The notes beneath the pieces were generated by a model. That model did not search any database. It had not been told where the DNA came from and was given only the letters and a program-made list of their open reading frames with translations. Positions 27,529 to 36,332 of a stretch of 64,000 nucleotides of DNA are shown in pieces (within the stretch, counting starts at the first letter, position 1; each line of letters begins with the position of its first letter). Both the position numbers and the translations under genes were made by a program. The DNA is from Streptomyces physcomitrii (GTDB lineage Bacteria > Actinomycetota > Actinomycetes > Streptomycetales > Streptomycetaceae): positions 248,001-312,000 of the forward strand of contig NZ_JAAWWP010000006.1 of assembly GCF_012273655.1 (NCBI RefSeq). Direction: 5' to 3'.

Positions 27529-29601
27529 ATGGCTGATCGGGGAGCGAGCGAGCTTTCACTCCCGGAGAACTGGCCCGCCGCCACCCCGGACCCCTTCCTC
27601 CTGCTCAACCGCATGGGCTGCTTCGTCTGGGATCTCGACACCGGACTGATGCACATGGACGCGGCGGCGTACGAGATCTTCGACGTCCTGCCCGAGGAGT
27701 ACGACAACCACCCCGAGACCCTCACCGGCCGCATTCCGCGCGCCGAGAGCCTGCACCTCGACGGCGTGATCTCCCAGGCCATGAAGAAGGGCCGCAGTCA
27801 CTACGGCACCTACTTCCGGGTGCGGCTGCGCAACGGCTCGCTGCGCTGGACCCACTCGACCGGCTTCATCAAACGCGACGCCGCGGGCCGCCCCCGCAGC
27901 ATCCACGGCATCGTCCGCGACGCCACCGAGGAGCTGAGCGACAGCACCGCCCTGGAGGAGCGCGAGCGCCAGCACGCCTCCCGGCGCTGGCAGACCGGCA
28001 TCGTGCAGAGCACCACCGCCGCCCTTTCGCACGCCAGGACCGTGCAGGACATCCTCGACGTGCTCAAGCAGAAGCACGGCCTCGGCCACCTGGGCGCCGC
28101 GCACCTGGTCATGGGCCTGGTGGAGAACGGCCGTATCCGGGTCATCTCCGAGGGCCCCGTCGACCCCTTCGAGCGGCACACCCTGATCCTGCGCTTCGAC
28201 GAGCCGTACCCGATGCCCGAGGTCATCCGCACCCTCTCGCCGCGCTTCGTGGAGACCCCGCAGGAGTACGCCGACAGCTATCCGCAGCTGTGGCCGGATG
28301 TGCGCCGGGTCGGGGTGACCTCCGGCGCCTATCTGCCGCTGATCGCCCAGGGCCGGCCCATCGGCGCCCTCGGGCTGCTCTACTGCGGGCGCACCGGCTT
28401 CGACGAGGCCGACCGCAGCCTGCTCGTCGCCCTCGGCAGCAGCATCGCCCAGAACCTCCAGCGGGCGATGTTCTACGAGCAGGAGAAGGACCTCGCCGAG
28501 GGGCTCCAGCACGCGATGCTGCCCCGCTCGATCCCCGGGGTGCCGGGCGCCGACATCGCCGTGCGCTACCGCTCGGCGGCCGTGGGGCGCGATGTCGGCG
28601 GCGACTGGTATGACGTGGTCGCGCTGCCCGGTGGACGCGTCGGCGTCGTCATCGGCGACGTCCAGGGCCATGACACCCACGCGGCCGCCGTCATGGGCCA
28701 GCTGCGCATCGTGCTGCGCGCCTACGCCGCCGAGGGCCACAACCCGGCCGCGGTCATGGCCCGCGCCTCGGTCTTCCTCCACGAACTCGACACCGACCGC
28801 TTCGCGACCTGCCTCTACGCCGAGGTGGACCTGATGACCGGCGTGGTCCAGGTGGTCCGCGCCGGGCACCTCGACCCGCTGATCCGCCTGGTCGACGGCA
28901 GCTGCCACCGGGTGCCGGTGGACGGCGGCCTGCCGATCGGGCTCTCGGCCGAGTTCGGCGCCCTGGAGTACCCGGTGCGCACCCTCAGCCTGGAGCAGGG
29001 CCAGATGCTCGTGCTGTGCACCGACGGCCTGGTCGAACACCCCGGGTCCGACTTCGACGACGGCATGCACGCCCTGGCCGAGGCGGTGGCCAAGGGGCCC
29101 CGGGACGTCGAGGCCCTCGCCGACCTGCTCTGCGGGAGCGCCGACGAGCGCGGCGGCGAGGACGACGTGGCCCTGCTGCTGCTCAACCGCCGGGGCCTCG
29201 GCGCGGCCCAGTCCGGCGGCCGCTTCCGGCAGCATGTGGCGCCCGGCGACCCGGAGTCCCTGGCCGAGGCGCGGCGCATGATCCGTACGGCGGTGCGCGC
29301 CTGGGGCGCGGGCGCGGACGCGGGGGAGATCGAGCTGGTCACCGACGAGCTGATCACCAACGCCCTGATCCACACCGACGGTTCGGCCGTGGTCACCCTG
29401 CGGGTGCTCACCGGCGCCCAGCGCCGCCTGCGGGTCGAGGTGGAGGACACCTCCAGCGCCCTGCCCCGCCGCCGGGACGCGACCCGCAGCGAGCAGTCCG
29501 GCCGGGGGCTGCTCCTGGTCGACGTGCTCTGCGACGTCTGGGGCGTGGAGGCCCGCGGCACCGGCAAGTGCGTCTGGTGCGAGTTCGTCGTGCGCGGCTG
29601 A
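27529..29601 (+). CDS. PAS-GAF-PP2C phosphatase with C-terminal anti-sigma-type HATPase domain
   Basis: A 690-residue multi-domain regulator. It has a PAS domain (about 25-140, FVWDLDTGLMHMDAAAYEIFDV), a GAF domain (about 160-320) and a SpoIIE-type PP2C phosphatase (about 330-570, with DVGGDWYD, GDVQGHD, CTDGLVE and GGEDDVALL metal-binding motifs). An RsbW-like ATP-binding domain follows (about 580-690, VTDELITNALIHT, GRGLLLVD). Such proteins carry kinase and phosphatase for anti-sigma-factor antagonists in one chain and tie sensing to sigma-B-like factors. ATG 27529 has AAGGTG upstream. No antagonist or sigma gene is adjacent, so partners are elsewhere. Confidence 0.92.
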   Translation: MADRGASELSLPENWPAATPDPFLLLNRMGCFVWDLDTGLMHMDAAAYEIFDVLPEEYDNHPETLTGRIPRAESLHLDGVISQAMKKGRSHYGTYFRVRLRNGSLRWTHSTGFIKRDAAGRPRSIHGIVRDATEELSDSTALEERERQHASRRWQTGIVQSTTAALSHARTVQDILDVLKQKHGLGHLGAAHLVMGLVENGRIRVISEGPVDPFERHTLILRFDEPYPMPEVIRTLSPRFVETPQEYADSYPQLWPDVRRVGVTSGAYLPLIAQGRPIGALGLLYCGRTGFDEADRSLLVALGSSIAQNLQRAMFYEQEKDLAEGLQHAMLPRSIPGVPGADIAVRYRSAAVGRDVGGDWYDVVALPGGRVGVVIGDVQGHDTHAAAVMGQLRIVLRAYAAEGHNPAAVMARASVFLHELDTDRFATCLYAEVDLMTGVVQVVRAGHLDPLIRLVDGSCHRVPVDGGLPIGLSAEFGALEYPVRTLSLEQGQMLVLCTDGLVEHPGSDFDDGMHALAEAVAKGPRDVEALADLLCGSADERGGEDDVALLLLNRRGLGAAQSGGRFRQHVAPGDPESLAEARRMIRTAVRAWGAGADAGEIELVTDELITNALIHTDGSAVVTLRVLTGAQRRLRVEVEDTSSALPRRRDATRSEQSGRGLLLVDVLCDVWGVEARGTGKCVWCEFVVRG

Positions 29602-29653
29602 GCACCGGGTCCGCGGCCGGGCCGTACGCGCGGGGAGGTGGCACCCTGGATCC

Positions 29654-30514
29654 ATGCCGGAACTGCCCGAGGTCGCCGCGCTCAGGGATTTTCTCGACGA
29701 GCACCTGGTGGGACACGAGATCGTCCGCGTCCTGCCGGTGGCGGTCAGCGTGCTCAAGACGTACGAGCCGCCGCTGAGCGCGGTGGAGGGCCGTACCGTC
29801 ACCGCGGTCGGCCGGTACGGCAAGTTCCTCGACATCGACGCCGGCGGAGTGCACCTGGTGACCCATCTGGCGCGGGCCGGCTGGCTCCGGTGGCAGGACC
29901 GGCTCCCGGACGGACCGCCGCGCCCCGGCAAGGGGCCGCTCGCGCTGCGGGTCGCCCTGGAGACCGGCCAGGGCTTCGACCTCACCGAGGCCGGTACCCA
30001 GAAGCGCCTCGCGGTGTACGTGGTCGGGGATCCCGGTGAGGTGCCGGGCGTGGCCCGGCTCGGTCCCGACCCGATGGCGGCGGACCTCACCGAGGCGCGG
30101 CTCGCCGAACTGCTCGCGGGGGAGCGCCGCCGGCTCAAGGGGGCGCTGCGCGACCAGAGTCTGCTCGCCGGGGTGGGCAACGCCTACAGCGACGAGATCC
30201 TGCACGCCGCGCGGATGTCCCCCTTCAAACCGGCCGGGAGCCTGACCGAGGAGGAGACGGGACGCCTGTACCGGGCGCTGCGGGAGACCCTCGGCCAGGC
30301 CCTGGAGCGCTCCCGCGGGGTGGCGGCGGGGCGCCTCAAGGCCGAGAAGAAGAGCGGGCTGCGGGTGCACGGCCGTACCGGGGAGGCCTGCCCGGTGTGC
30401 GGGGACACCATCCGGGAGGTCTCCTTCAGCGACTCCTCGCTGCAGTACTGCCCCACCTGCCAGACGGGCGGCAAGCCCCTCGCGGACCGCAGGATGTCCC
30501 GGCTGCTGCGCTGA
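29654..30514 (+). CDS. Formamidopyrimidine/endonuclease VIII-type DNA glycosylase
   Basis: A 286-residue Fpg/Nei protein. The mature N-terminus PELPEV provides the catalytic Pro and Glu. The H2TH region contains LLAGVGNAYSDEILHAA, and the C-terminal zinc finger is CPVCGD...CPTCQ. It removes oxidised bases and nicks the strand at the abasic site. It is 52 bp from the phosphatase gene on the same strand and may be read from the same transcript. Whether it prefers purine (Fpg) or pyrimidine (Nei) lesions is not clear from sequence. Confidence 0.93.
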   Translation: MPELPEVAALRDFLDEHLVGHEIVRVLPVAVSVLKTYEPPLSAVEGRTVTAVGRYGKFLDIDAGGVHLVTHLARAGWLRWQDRLPDGPPRPGKGPLALRVALETGQGFDLTEAGTQKRLAVYVVGDPGEVPGVARLGPDPMAADLTEARLAELLAGERRRLKGALRDQSLLAGVGNAYSDEILHAARMSPFKPAGSLTEEETGRLYRALRETLGQALERSRGVAAGRLKAEKKSGLRVHGRTGEACPVCGDTIREVSFSDSSLQYCPTCQTGGKPLADRRMSRLLR

Positions 30515-30565
30515 GCCGGGCCGCGGCCGGGGCGTTGTCGCCGGGGCGTCCACGCGGGTCCGGGC

Positions 30566-31090
30566 TCAGAACAGGTGGATCGCCAAGTGCCCCAGCGGCA
30601 GGCCCAGTTGCCAGGCGGGGGTCCACACCTTCGGCAGGTCCTCGTCCTCCTCCAGGGCGCCGGGGTGCGGCGGCAGCCCCTCGGTGACGGCGTCCAGGTC
30701 CGGGGCGAGCAGCTCGGTCTCCTCCAGCCAGCGCCAGGCCTCCAGGGCGAGCGCGAGGTCGGGGCCCTGGGTGCCGGCCGCCTCCCCGGCCAGGGCGTCC
30801 ATCTGCTCGCGTACCCAGTGCTGCCACGGCTGCTCGTAGGCGGTCAGGGAGAGCCAGTTGTCGAGCTGGGAGATGACCCGGATGCCGGAGAGCTCGCCCG
30901 AGGTGTCGGAGAGGTAGATGGTCAGGGCCAGCGCCTCGCGCCCGGCGCGGAACTCGAAGGAGGACGGCGGCATCAGGTCGCCGGTGCGCAGCAGCTCGTC
31001 CGCGATGTACTCGGCGTAGAGCCAAGCCATCGGCACCGTGAGTTCGCCGCCGTCGGCACCCTCCGCGCTTCCCTGGCCTTGTTGCCGCAT
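30566..31090 (-). CDS. Conserved hypothetical cytoplasmic protein (174 aa)
   Basis: An acidic, soluble 174-residue protein rich in Trp, Leu and Glu (WLYAEYIADELL, WVREQMDALAGE, ALEAWRWLEETELL). ATG 31090 is chosen because AGGGAGG lies 8 bp upstream on the minus strand; the frame extends 65 codons further but that part is Arg-rich and non-typical. No domain is recognised. It is convergent with the glycosylase gene. Confidence 0.7.
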   Translation of the reverse strand: MRQQGQGSAEGADGGELTVPMAWLYAEYIADELLRTGDLMPPSSFEFRAGREALALTIYLSDTSGELSGIRVISQLDNWLSLTAYEQPWQHWVREQMDALAGEAAGTQGPDLALALEAWRWLEETELLAPDLDAVTEGLPPHPGALEEDEDLPKVWTPAWQLGLPLGHLAIHLF

Positions 31091-31452
31091 CCGTCCCGCC
31101 TCCCTGACTCCGTGCGCCTCTCGGGCACCGCGTCCGCACGCACGGTTGAGCACAGCGCAGTGCCCCAGGGGGGTCGGGAGCAAGGCGATTTGCCAAGTCT
31201 TGACCCGATCTCCGGTTTCTGGGCAGGTCAGCGGCGGCTGTCGGTCGTGCGTACGGTGGCGCGCGGGGTCTTGTCGATCCCTCACGCCGGTTCACCGTAA
31301 CCGGCGCGGGACCGGCCCCCGGATCCCCCGAATCCCAGGCACCACGACAGCGCCCACCGCCCACGGGCGTCACTCCCCGGGGAGGGTGAGAGTCTTCACA
31401 TGGCCACTTCCGGCCAGGGCGGTTGACCGGTTCGCGACCCGGCGGCGCCGGC

Positions 31453-31914
31453 TCAGGGCACCACGGTCACCGGCCAGCGGCCCGCCTTCACCAGGCGCAC
31501 CGCGACCGAGCCGACGAAGCGGTGGCCTGCCTGCTCGGAGGCGCCCACCACCACGGCGTCCGCGGTGAGTTCGTCCGCGGCCGAGACCAGCCCGGTGTAC
31601 GGGTCGCCGCGGAAGGTGTGGAACTCCCAGCGCACGTCGTATATGTCCTTCAGGCGCTCCGCGCTGCTGCTGATGTCCGCGGCGATGTCCTGGGCGATCT
31701 CGTCCGTGGTCTCCGCGACCGGCACGCCGAGCGCGGCACCGGCGGTCATGACGGGCTGTACGTAGACCAGGGCGAGCAGGGCGTGCTGGCGGCGGGCCAG
31801 CCCGGCGGCGTAGGCGGCCGCGCGCATCGAGGACTCGGAGCCGTCGACGCCCGCCAGGATGACCTTGGGGCCGTCCGTGCCGCGCTCGAAGCGGGATGCC
31901 TGGTGTTCCGTCAC
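31453..31914 (-). CDS. Universal stress protein (UspA family)
   Basis: A 153-residue single UspA domain: VILAGVDGSESSMRAAAYAAGLA at the start and VVVGASEQAGHRFVGSVAVRLVKAGRWPVTVV at the end. The ATP-loop pattern G-x2-G-x9-G-S/T is only partly kept (second Gly is Glu), so ATP binding is uncertain. Monocistronic by position. Confidence 0.9.
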   Translation of the reverse strand: MTEHQASRFERGTDGPKVILAGVDGSESSMRAAAYAAGLARRQHALLALVYVQPVMTAGAALGVPVAETTDEIAQDIAADISSSAERLKDIYDVRWEFHTFRGDPYTGLVSAADELTADAVVVGASEQAGHRFVGSVAVRLVKAGRWPVTVVP

Positions 31915-32001
31915 CCTCCGAGGCTAGCGGAGCCCCCGCCGCCGCCCCGGCGCGCACCGGGGGACGGGCGGAACCGGGGGCCGGTGAGGCCGCCGGTGCG
32001 G

Positions 32002-32670
32002 TCAGCGGGAGGAAACCATACGGGCGAACACCACGACATTGCCGTCGTATCCGGATTCCTTGGAATAACCGCCGCCGCAGGTGATCACCCGCAATTCGGG
32101 TCGGCCTTTGCCGCCGTACACCTTGGCTCCGGGAAAGTCGTCCTTTTCGAAGACCTCGATTCCGTACACCTCGAATTCGGCGGTCTTTCCGTCTTTGCGC
32201 CGTACGTCGACGTGGTTTCCCTTCTTGAGGGCGCCGAGGCCGAAGAAGACCGCGGGGCCGCGGGAGTTGTCGACATGTCCGACGACCACCGCGGTGCCCT
32301 TCTCGCCGGGTGTCACCGCGCTGGTGAACCAGCCCGCGAGGTTCGGCTCCTCGGGAGGGGGAGCCTCGATCCAGCCTTTCTTGTCGATACCGACCGGCAT
32401 CAGCGGGGCGTTCACCCGGATCGCGTCGATACGGACCCGGTCCGGTTCGGCGAACGGCAGCGCCGCCGCGCCGCCCCCGCGGTCGCGCTCGGTCCCGGTG
32501 TCGGCGGAGGCCGGCTGCGGCGGGCCCGAGTCGAATTCGCCGGAGCCGTTGCGGATCAGTGCCACCCCGGCGAGCAGCACGAGCGCCATGACCCCCCAGG
32601 GGGCCCGCTTCTTCATCGGCCTGCCGCCGTCGGCGGACCCGGTAGAGGACATGCGCACTCCCTTGCTCAC
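32002..32670 (-). CDS. Class F sortase
   Basis: A 222-residue protein with one N-terminal membrane segment (APWGVMALVLLAGVALI), a Pro-rich linker and a sortase domain. The domain has His in VVGHVDN, catalytic Cys in VITCGGGY and Arg in VVVFARM. Class F sortases occur in actinobacteria; their substrates and signals are poorly known. A second start (32652, MSSTGS) is possible. The divergent gene at 32983 encodes a secreted, C-terminally membrane-anchored protein and a relative lies at 33686, a setting seen with sortases. Confidence 0.92.
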   Translation of the reverse strand: MSKGVRMSSTGSADGGRPMKKRAPWGVMALVLLAGVALIRNGSGEFDSGPPQPASADTGTERDRGGGAAALPFAEPDRVRIDAIRVNAPLMPVGIDKKGWIEAPPPEEPNLAGWFTSAVTPGEKGTAVVVGHVDNSRGPAVFFGLGALKKGNHVDVRRKDGKTAEFEVYGIEVFEKDDFPGAKVYGGKGRPELRVITCGGGYSKESGYDGNVVVFARMVSSR

Positions 32671-32982
32671 CCCGCGTGCGAGGACCCCGCCGCGCGTACG
32701 AGAAAGCTAAGCGCGGCGCCCGCGCCCGGCGAGCACGCGGCGGCGAACGGGTGGCCGCCCGCGTCGCGGTGCGCCATCCGGGGCGAGCAGCCCGGGTTCT
32801 TTCCTGACGGTGTGTGACCTGCGGCGATATCACGGCGTGCGGCGGAGCCCCGGCGTGTCGCCTCACCGGGACGGCGCAGTCCCGAAATGCGGCTCTGTGC
32901 ACGGCATCTGAGGGTCTGTCTGGGAGGCGCACACGCCCATCACCGGGGACGGATCCCCGGGGCGCCTCCGCGGAGGAAACCC
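32671..32982. other. Divergent promoter region between sortase and secreted-protein genes (312 bp)
   Basis: No gene is supported. It must contain promoters for both directions; a clear GGAGGA ribosome site (32972-32977) lies at its right end. No further motif stands out. Confidence 0.5.
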
Positions 32983-33579
32983 ATGCGTACCACTCGTGTT
33001 CTGGCGGCAGCGGCCGCGGTCGCGGCGGCCGTCTCGTTCGCCGCTCCGGCCGTGGCCGCGGACCCCGACGCAGGCAAGGTCGTCAAGGAGGCCGAGTCCG
33101 GCAAGGTCGTGACCGAGGACGAGCCCGGCAGCGGCATGAGCCAGGAGGAGTCCGGCGAGGCCCTGCACGACCGCGGCTCCGGCCGGGTCATGGCCGTGCC
33201 CAGCGTGATCGCCAGGGGCGGCAAGCTCACCGTCTCGGTGAGCGACTCCAAGTGCAACTACGGCACCCGGAGCGTCTCCTCGCGCGCCTTTCAGCGCACC
33301 GTGAACCTGCGGGGCAGCAACCCGGCCACCGCCGAGGCCTGGATCAAGCACGACGCCCGCCCGGGCTCGTACGACATCACGGCGATGTGCAACGGCAAGA
33401 CGATCCACAGCCGGGACGCCTTCACCGTCATCGGCGGCCCCGTCCAGGGCGGCATCGGCGGCAGCAGCAAGGGCGGCGCCACCGGTACCGACATGGCCAT
33501 CGGCGGCGGTCTGGTCGCCGCGGCGGCTCTCGGCGGCGGTGCCTTCTGGCTGCGCCGCAGGGCGGAGAACCGGGTGTGA
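32983..33579 (+). CDS. Secreted protein with C-terminal membrane anchor (sortase neighbour)
   Basis: A 198-residue protein. Signal peptide 1-26 (AVAAAVSFAAPAVAAD), an acidic linker, then a beta-rich domain with two Cys (SKCNYGT, ITAMCNGK), a Gly-rich stretch and a final helix followed by LRRRAE. The tail shape (helix plus Arg-rich end) resembles a sorting signal, but no LPxTG-like pentapeptide is seen; only ATGTD precedes the helix. It is related to the protein encoded convergently at 33686-34216. Both may be surface proteins; function unknown. Confidence 0.8.
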   Translation: MRTTRVLAAAAAVAAAVSFAAPAVAADPDAGKVVKEAESGKVVTEDEPGSGMSQEESGEALHDRGSGRVMAVPSVIARGGKLTVSVSDSKCNYGTRSVSSRAFQRTVNLRGSNPATAEAWIKHDARPGSYDITAMCNGKTIHSRDAFTVIGGPVQGGIGGSSKGGATGTDMAIGGGLVAAAALGGGAFWLRRRAENRV

Positions 33580-33622
33580 TACCCGGCCCGCCCGGCTCTT
33601 CCTTCCGCGACGCCGCAGGTGA

Positions 33623-33667
33623 AAGCCGTGGGCCCGCCACCCGGTGAGGGTGGCGGGCCCACGGCTT
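33623..33667. terminator. Bidirectional terminator, 20-bp perfect stem
   Basis: Arms 33623-33642 and 33648-33667 are perfectly complementary with a 5-nt loop, placed between two convergent genes. It is one of the strongest hairpins in the window. Confidence 0.9.
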
Positions 33668-33685
33668 GCGGCGGACCGGCGGGGC

Positions 33686-34216
33686 TCAACTCCCGTCGGC
33701 GCGGCGGCGGGTGAAGTGGTAGGCGGTGCCCAGGGTGCCGACGACGAGCAGGGCGCCGAAGCCCAGTTCACCCAGGTCCAGTCCGCCGATGGTGCCGCCG
33801 AACCCGGCGTCCACGCCGTGGTCCGGGTGCCGGGGGTGCTCGCCCGGGGGCACCAGGGGCTCCTCGGGGCGCCCCTCGGCGATGGTCAGTTCCGCGGTAC
33901 GGGTGATCCCGCGCTCGCAGGAGAAGGTGACCGAGTAGGTGGCGCCCTTGCGGGCGTCCCAGTCGACCTCGGTGGTCGCCGAGTTGTCGCCCGCTTCGAT
34001 GACCACGGTGTCGAAGACGCCCGAGTGCACCTTGGTACGTCCCTTGCAGCCGGAAGCGGTCAGCTTCACCTCGCCGCCGGCGGCGACGGTGGAGGGGGAC
34101 ACCTCCACCTCGAAGCGCTCCTTGCCGCGGGGCGGCGCGGCCACGGCGGCGGGGGCGGTGAGGGCGAGGGCGGTGGCACCGAGCAGCGCGGCCGAGGCGA
34201 CGCGTATCGCGCGCAT
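33686..34216 (-). CDS. Secreted membrane-anchored protein, paralogue of 32983-33579
   Basis: A 176-residue protein. Signal peptide about 1-27 (ALALTAPAAVAAP), one beta domain with two Cys (TASGCKGRT, VTFSCERG), a Pro/His linker and a C-terminal helix with YHFTRRRADGS tail. Order of elements and spacing of the Cys pair match the convergent neighbour, so the two likely arose by inverted duplication or share a role at the cell surface. Ribosome site GGAGG lies just upstream of ATG 34216. Confidence 0.8.
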   Translation of the reverse strand: MRAIRVASAALLGATALALTAPAAVAAPPRGKERFEVEVSPSTVAAGGEVKLTASGCKGRTKVHSGVFDTVVIEAGDNSATTEVDWDARKGATYSVTFSCERGITRTAELTIAEGRPEEPLVPPGEHPRHPDHGVDAGFGGTIGGLDLGELGFGALLVVGTLGTAYHFTRRRADGS

Positions 34217-34363
34217 GTGATCCTCCGGATCTCCGAGGGACAGCGCGGACCTTTTCCGCTTTCGCCGGTAGTGCCCTCGATAGGGGCGACGCTAGGAAGG
34301 CGCCGCCCCGACCGCGATCGGGGCCGGGCAGACGGGGTAATCGGCTCGGCCGATCAGGCGATC

Positions 34364-34411
34364 ACGGACCGCCCCGCCCGGCGTGGCTGCCCGCCGGGCG
34401 GGGCGGTCCGT
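34364..34411 (-). terminator. Strong hairpin (20-bp perfect stem) after DUF4239 gene
   Basis: Arms 34364-34383 and 34392-34411 with an 8-nt loop lie downstream of the minus-strand gene at 34469 and upstream of the secreted-protein gene, separating the two units. Confidence 0.85.
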
Positions 34412-34468
34412 GCTGGGGGACTGTGAGGACACCCCCAGGGAGGCCCGCGTACGAACCCGCCGCGGGGC

Positions 34469-35233
34469 TCACTCCAGGAGCCGCGGTACCAGCTCCCGCA
34501 GCGGCTCGGTGGAGGCGGCCATGTCCCGGCTGTAGGGCAGGTCGAAGTCCCAGATCAGGAAGAGCAGGAAGGCGATGAGCGCCGAGAAGAGCCCGGCGAG
34601 GATCAGCTCTCTGGGCGTGCGTCTGATCTGCAGCGCGAACATCATGCCGACGGTCACCAGCGCTCCCGCGATCAGGCCGAACCAGACGACCCCGGGCATG
34701 GTGGCCTCGGCCGAGTCGCCGCGGGCGCTGCGGGCGTCGTCCGCCGCGGTGATCTGGTCCAGCAGCGGCTGGTAGGCCTGGGCCTCGAAGTCGCTGGCGG
34801 GCTCGTGGTCGGTCAGGCCGTGGCGGATCTTCGCGAGCAGCGCGTCGCCGCGGTCGGTCAGGCCCCCGCGCGTCGAGGAGCTGTCCCACTCGGTGGTCAC
34901 CACATAGGCGACGTAGTCCTCGACCTCCCCGCGGATCTCCTCGCGGACCCCGGGCGGATAGGCGCGTACCCGCTCCTGGATCTCGTGCAGTGCCTGGGCC
35001 TCGGCGTGCACATGGGCCTGGGCCTCGGCGCGGGCCTCCCAGACCCCGGCGATGGCGAGGCCGAGCACGATCGCGTAGACCACCCCGATCATCATCGTCA
35101 TGTACTCGATGACGTCCGGGGTCTGGCTGGGGTCGTCGTCCGAGCCGATTCTGCGTTGCTGAAGGATCGTCACCGCCAGGACGACGCCGCAGGCGGCCAC
35201 CATCGCGAGGGTGAGAACAAGCCATTCCGACAT
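34469..35233 (-). CDS. DUF4239-family membrane protein (bestrophin-like)
   Basis: A 254-residue protein with hydrophobic segments at residues about 4-24, 45-62, 178-200 and 210-230. A cytoplasmic helical stretch between them is rich in His/Glu (EARAEAQAHVHAEAQALHEIQERV). This is the DUF4239 pattern, which resembles bestrophin channels. The function is unproven. It is 14 bp downstream of the Pro-rich exported protein gene and is probably cotranscribed with it. Confidence 0.85.
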   Translation of the reverse strand: MSEWLVLTLAMVAACGVVLAVTILQQRRIGSDDDPSQTPDVIEYMTMMIGVVYAIVLGLAIAGVWEARAEAQAHVHAEAQALHEIQERVRAYPPGVREEIRGEVEDYVAYVVTTEWDSSSTRGGLTDRGDALLAKIRHGLTDHEPASDFEAQAYQPLLDQITAADDARSARGDSAEATMPGVVWFGLIAGALVTVGMMFALQIRRTPRELILAGLFSALIAFLLFLIWDFDLPYSRDMAASTEPLRELVPRLLE

Positions 35234-35247
35234 GGGGCCTCCGGGTT

Positions 35248-35784
35248 TCAGCGGGGGCGCAGCGCGGCGACGGCGAGCACCGCGGGGGCCGTGATGAGCA
35301 GAGTGAGAGTGACCAGTGACGGACCGTGGCGCGGCGGCCTGCTGTGCCGCACCGGCTGATGACGCGGGTAGTGCACAGCCCGTGGAGCGGGGCGTACGGC
35401 CGGAGGCTCGGGCCGCGGCTTCTCCGGTGCGGGCGGGGCCGGTTCGGGCCGCGACGGCGCGGGTCTCGGGGGCGGTGGGGGCTCAGGTGCCGGTGACGGG
35501 GGAGGCGGCGGAGGCGGAGGAGGCGGCGGTGCCTCCCGGGTCGGGGGTGGCGGAGGCGGCGGTGGTGGTGGCGGAGGGGGCGGTGTCGGCGTGGCTCTCG
35601 GCGGGTGCGGAGTGGGCTCGGTCCCGCAGAAGCCGGCGCCCGCGCCCGCCACCGCGACGGTGTCCCCGGCGCGGGCCACGGCTCCGCCCGCCCCGGCCCA
35701 GGCGCAGGCGTCCGCCGGGGCGGCGGCCGAGGCCGGGGGCGCGGGTGTGCCGAGGATCCAGGCCAGTGCCAGGAGCGCGATCAT
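35248..35784 (-). CDS. Exported proline-rich protein with C-terminal membrane segment
   Basis: About 178 residues. Signal-like hydrophobic start (ALLALAWILGTPAPPASAAA), a short Ala/Gly domain with two Cys, then runs of up to 14 consecutive prolines and Pro/Glu-rich sequence, and a final helix (TLLITAPAVLAVAALRPR). The start is uncertain: ATG 35784 gives a clean signal peptide but lacks a good ribosome site, and the frame is open to 35970. It would span the wall as a stiff rod. No function is known. Confidence 0.6.
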   Translation of the reverse strand: MIALLALAWILGTPAPPASAAAPADACAWAGAGGAVARAGDTVAVAGAGAGFCGTEPTPHPPRATPTPPPPPPPPPPPPPPTREAPPPPPPPPPPPSPAPEPPPPPRPAPSRPEPAPPAPEKPRPEPPAVRPAPRAVHYPRHQPVRHSRPPRHGPSLVTLTLLITAPAVLAVAALRPR

Positions 35785-36332
35785 GCGGGTGACGAGGGCG
35801 GATGCGGACCGCGAGGTTGGCTGCACATCGAGAGCATGGGCGGGCCGCGGGCCCACCAAGCCGAAGCGGACACCGAATTGGCACGAACGGGCGGAGTTCG
35901 CCGCCCGGGGTTTGCGGGCCGCGCGGGCGCGCTCGGAAAGCGCCATGTTCTGCCCTGCCGCGCGGGTCATGTGGCGCTGTTTTCGGGGCAGTTGGGCGAA
36001 CGTGAAGCGGCAACCGCCCGTAACCGGCCCGGTACGTGGCGCGATTCGAGCGGTGTGCGAGACTCGGCGAAAACGCGGTCTTCACCTTCCCCCGCTCCGG
36101 TGGAAGTCCGGGCGCGCGGGCCCCTGTTGGGGATCGGCCAGCCGACTGACCGGTTTTTTTCGATGGTTCCGTTGAGAATGCATAGGGACGAATTCGTCCG
36201 GCTTTTTCACGGGGCCTGCTCCGGGCGGTGACCGAGAACGGACGGCCAATTTCCGTTTTGGCTCGCTCCTTTGGCAGGCGATCAGTAGCCTCGGGCCGGA
36301 CAGTGGCCTCCCTACGCCGTTGGAGACTTCAG
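35785..36332. other. Divergent intergenic region upstream of methyltransferase-GGDEF operon (548 bp)
   Basis: The left part may encode an N-terminal extension of the Pro-rich protein. The right part (about 36140-36300) is clearly AT-richer than the rest of the window, with a T7 run and a 14-bp perfect palindrome (36186-36199). It probably holds the promoter and operator of the operon starting at 36333. No separate gene is supported. Confidence 0.5.
36186..36199. promoter_or_regulatory. 14-bp perfect palindrome GGACGAATTCGTCC
   Basis: Symmetric around 36192.5, 134 bp before ATG 36333 in AT-richer DNA. Likely a binding site of a dimeric regulator. The regulator is unknown. Confidence 0.55.
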
